Part shown: positions 6,432 through 6,755 of the stretch, in pieces
Position numbering within the stretch: position 1 is the first letter of the stretch
Layout: the number at the start of each line of letters is the position of its first letter
Source of the DNA: an uncultured Clostridia bacterium
GTDB taxonomy: Bacteria > Bacillota > Clostridia > Oscillospirales > Ruminococcaceae
Length of the DNA stretch: 6,755 nucleotides
Direction: 5' to 3'
Assembly (NCBI GenBank): GCA_946183095.1
Contig: CAMHBE010000103.1
Coordinates: 1-6,755, forward strand
Made by a program: the position numbers and the translations under genes
The notes under the pieces: generated by a model
Told to the model about the DNA's origin: nothing
Database searches by the model: none
Seen by the model: the letters and a program-made list of their open reading frames with translations, nothing else

Positions 6432-6712
6432 AATACAGAGGAATGTTCGTGGAGATAACTCCCGAGAGCGGTATATTGCGTGAGGATCTTGACGGCGGCA
6501 CAAAAGTGTGTCCAGGATACCGTTATCGCGTATTCTCGGACACGGAGATGACAGATGAGTTCTGTGCCGCCGTGGGATTTGAACTGCCCGATGACAGTAC
6601 GGATGAGACAGGATGTCTCAGGGGAGTTTCCCAAAGCGCCGCACGGACGCGGCGCAAACAAAGAAACTCCCTGAATGCAAGAATTGTTTGCAAGGGAGTA
6701 CATCGACTGTGA
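6428..6712 (+). CDS. Small hypothetical ICE protein with an altered C-terminus
   Basis: A 94-codon frame. I do not recognise a named family. Residues 1 to about 60 (MKYRGMFVEITPESGI to the DDSTDET region) look like a normal compact acidic protein, and AAGGAG at 6415-6420 stands 7 bases before the ATG, which overlaps the upstream stop as ATGA. Beyond residue 62 the character changes: the frame crosses the palindrome at 6618-6674 and encodes an Arg- and Ser-rich stretch (SAARTRRKQRNS) unlike the rest. The final part overlaps another plausible frame starting at ATG 6675. The original protein may have ended or continued differently before the palindrome arrived. The N-terminal part is well supported as coding; the last 30 or so residues are doubtful. 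Confidence 0.6.
   Translation: MKYRGMFVEITPESGILREDLDGGTKVCPGYRYRVFSDTEMTDEFCAAVGFELPDDSTDETGCLRGVSQSAARTRRKQRNSLNARIVCKGVHRL
6618..6674. repeat. Nested palindromic stem-loop element
   Basis: The outer arms GGGAGTTTC (6622-6630) and GAAACTCCC (6663-6671) are perfectly complementary. They extend to TCAGGGGAGTTTC / GAAACTCCCTGA with a single bulged G. Inside them GCGCCGC (6636-6642) pairs with GCGGCGC (6649-6655) around the loop ACGGAC. No T-tract follows, so it is not a standard terminator. Smaller inverted repeats flank it: AGACA/TGTCT at 6606-6618 and TGCAA/TTGCA at 6676-6692. It may be a mobile intergenic palindrome or a regulatory RNA structure. Confidence 0.8.
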
Positions 6713-6755
6713 ACTTAAGAAGCTGGCTCAGGAAAATAACGAACAGGAAAACGGA
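6675..6755 (+). CDS. Possible start of a further gene, or displaced 3' part of the 6428 gene (cut by window end)
   Basis: An open frame of 27 codons from ATG 6675 to the window edge, beginning MQELFAREYIDCELKKLAQ and continuing with a Glu/Asn/Gln-rich stretch. Its composition is more protein-like than the competing Arg-rich frame of the 6428 gene, which it overlaps by 38 bases. A TGA (6672-6674) directly precedes the ATG, and no ribosome binding site is visible, so independent initiation looks weak. It could be translated by coupling to an upstream frame ending at that TGA, or it could be the original continuation of the 6428 gene, pushed out of frame by the palindrome. No function can be given. 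Confidence 0.4.
   Translation, partial: MQELFAREYIDCELKKLAQENNEQENG

Noticed and set aside
6627..6637. TTTCCCAAAG as a programmed -1 frameshift site before the hairpin
   Set aside because: The heptamers TTTCCCA and CCCAAAG are both out of register with the frame being read from ATG 6428 and with the frame leading to TGA 6672, so neither would work as a slippery site.
6618..6674. Palindrome as a Rho-independent terminator
   Set aside because: Neither strand has a run of T after the stem, and apparent coding continues directly after it.

Overview
The window looks like part of the transfer region of an integrative conjugative element (or related plasmid) from a gut-type Clostridia bacterium, most likely Ruminococcus-like or Oscillospiraceae. 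The grounds are a CD1110-type VirB4 ATPase, the style of the small accessory genes around it, AGGAGG-type ribosome binding sites and moderate GC. The species assignment is inference. No database search was possible.

All convincing genes lie on the + strand, are packed with short overlaps or gaps, and read as one operon. No internal promoter or T-tract terminator was seen. From left to right: (1) a gene of about 198 codons resembling an N-terminal VirB4-type domain, possibly cut by the window's left edge; (2) two adjacent accessory genes (603-1634 and 1647-2354) that share a paralogous C-terminal domain, the first with an extra N-terminal domain; (3) the 610-residue VirB4-like ATPase that powers the type IV secretion channel; (4) a 57-nt gap with a strong Shine-Dalgarno sequence; (5) a full-length amidoligase (Amidoligase_2 family) with no ATG, GTG or TTG at the expected start, apparently beginning at ACG 4252; (6) a gamma-glutamylcyclotransferase-like protein with a very acidic C-terminal tail; (7) a single-pass membrane protein that resembles the N-terminal part of ICE-encoded M23-type cell-wall hydrolases but stops before any catalytic domain; (8) a small protein whose end runs into a nested palindrome; (9) the start of another reading frame cut by the right edge.

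Genes 1, 4 and 7 probably belong to the mating-channel machinery. The amidoligase and cyclotransferase form a predicted amide-bond making/breaking pair inside the conjugation operon, perhaps modifying a peptide, protein or cell-wall component; the substrate cannot be read from the sequence. The points most worth checking are this enzyme pair, the missing AUG of the amidoligase, the acidic tail, the hydrolase-less membrane protein, and the palindrome at 6618-6674.
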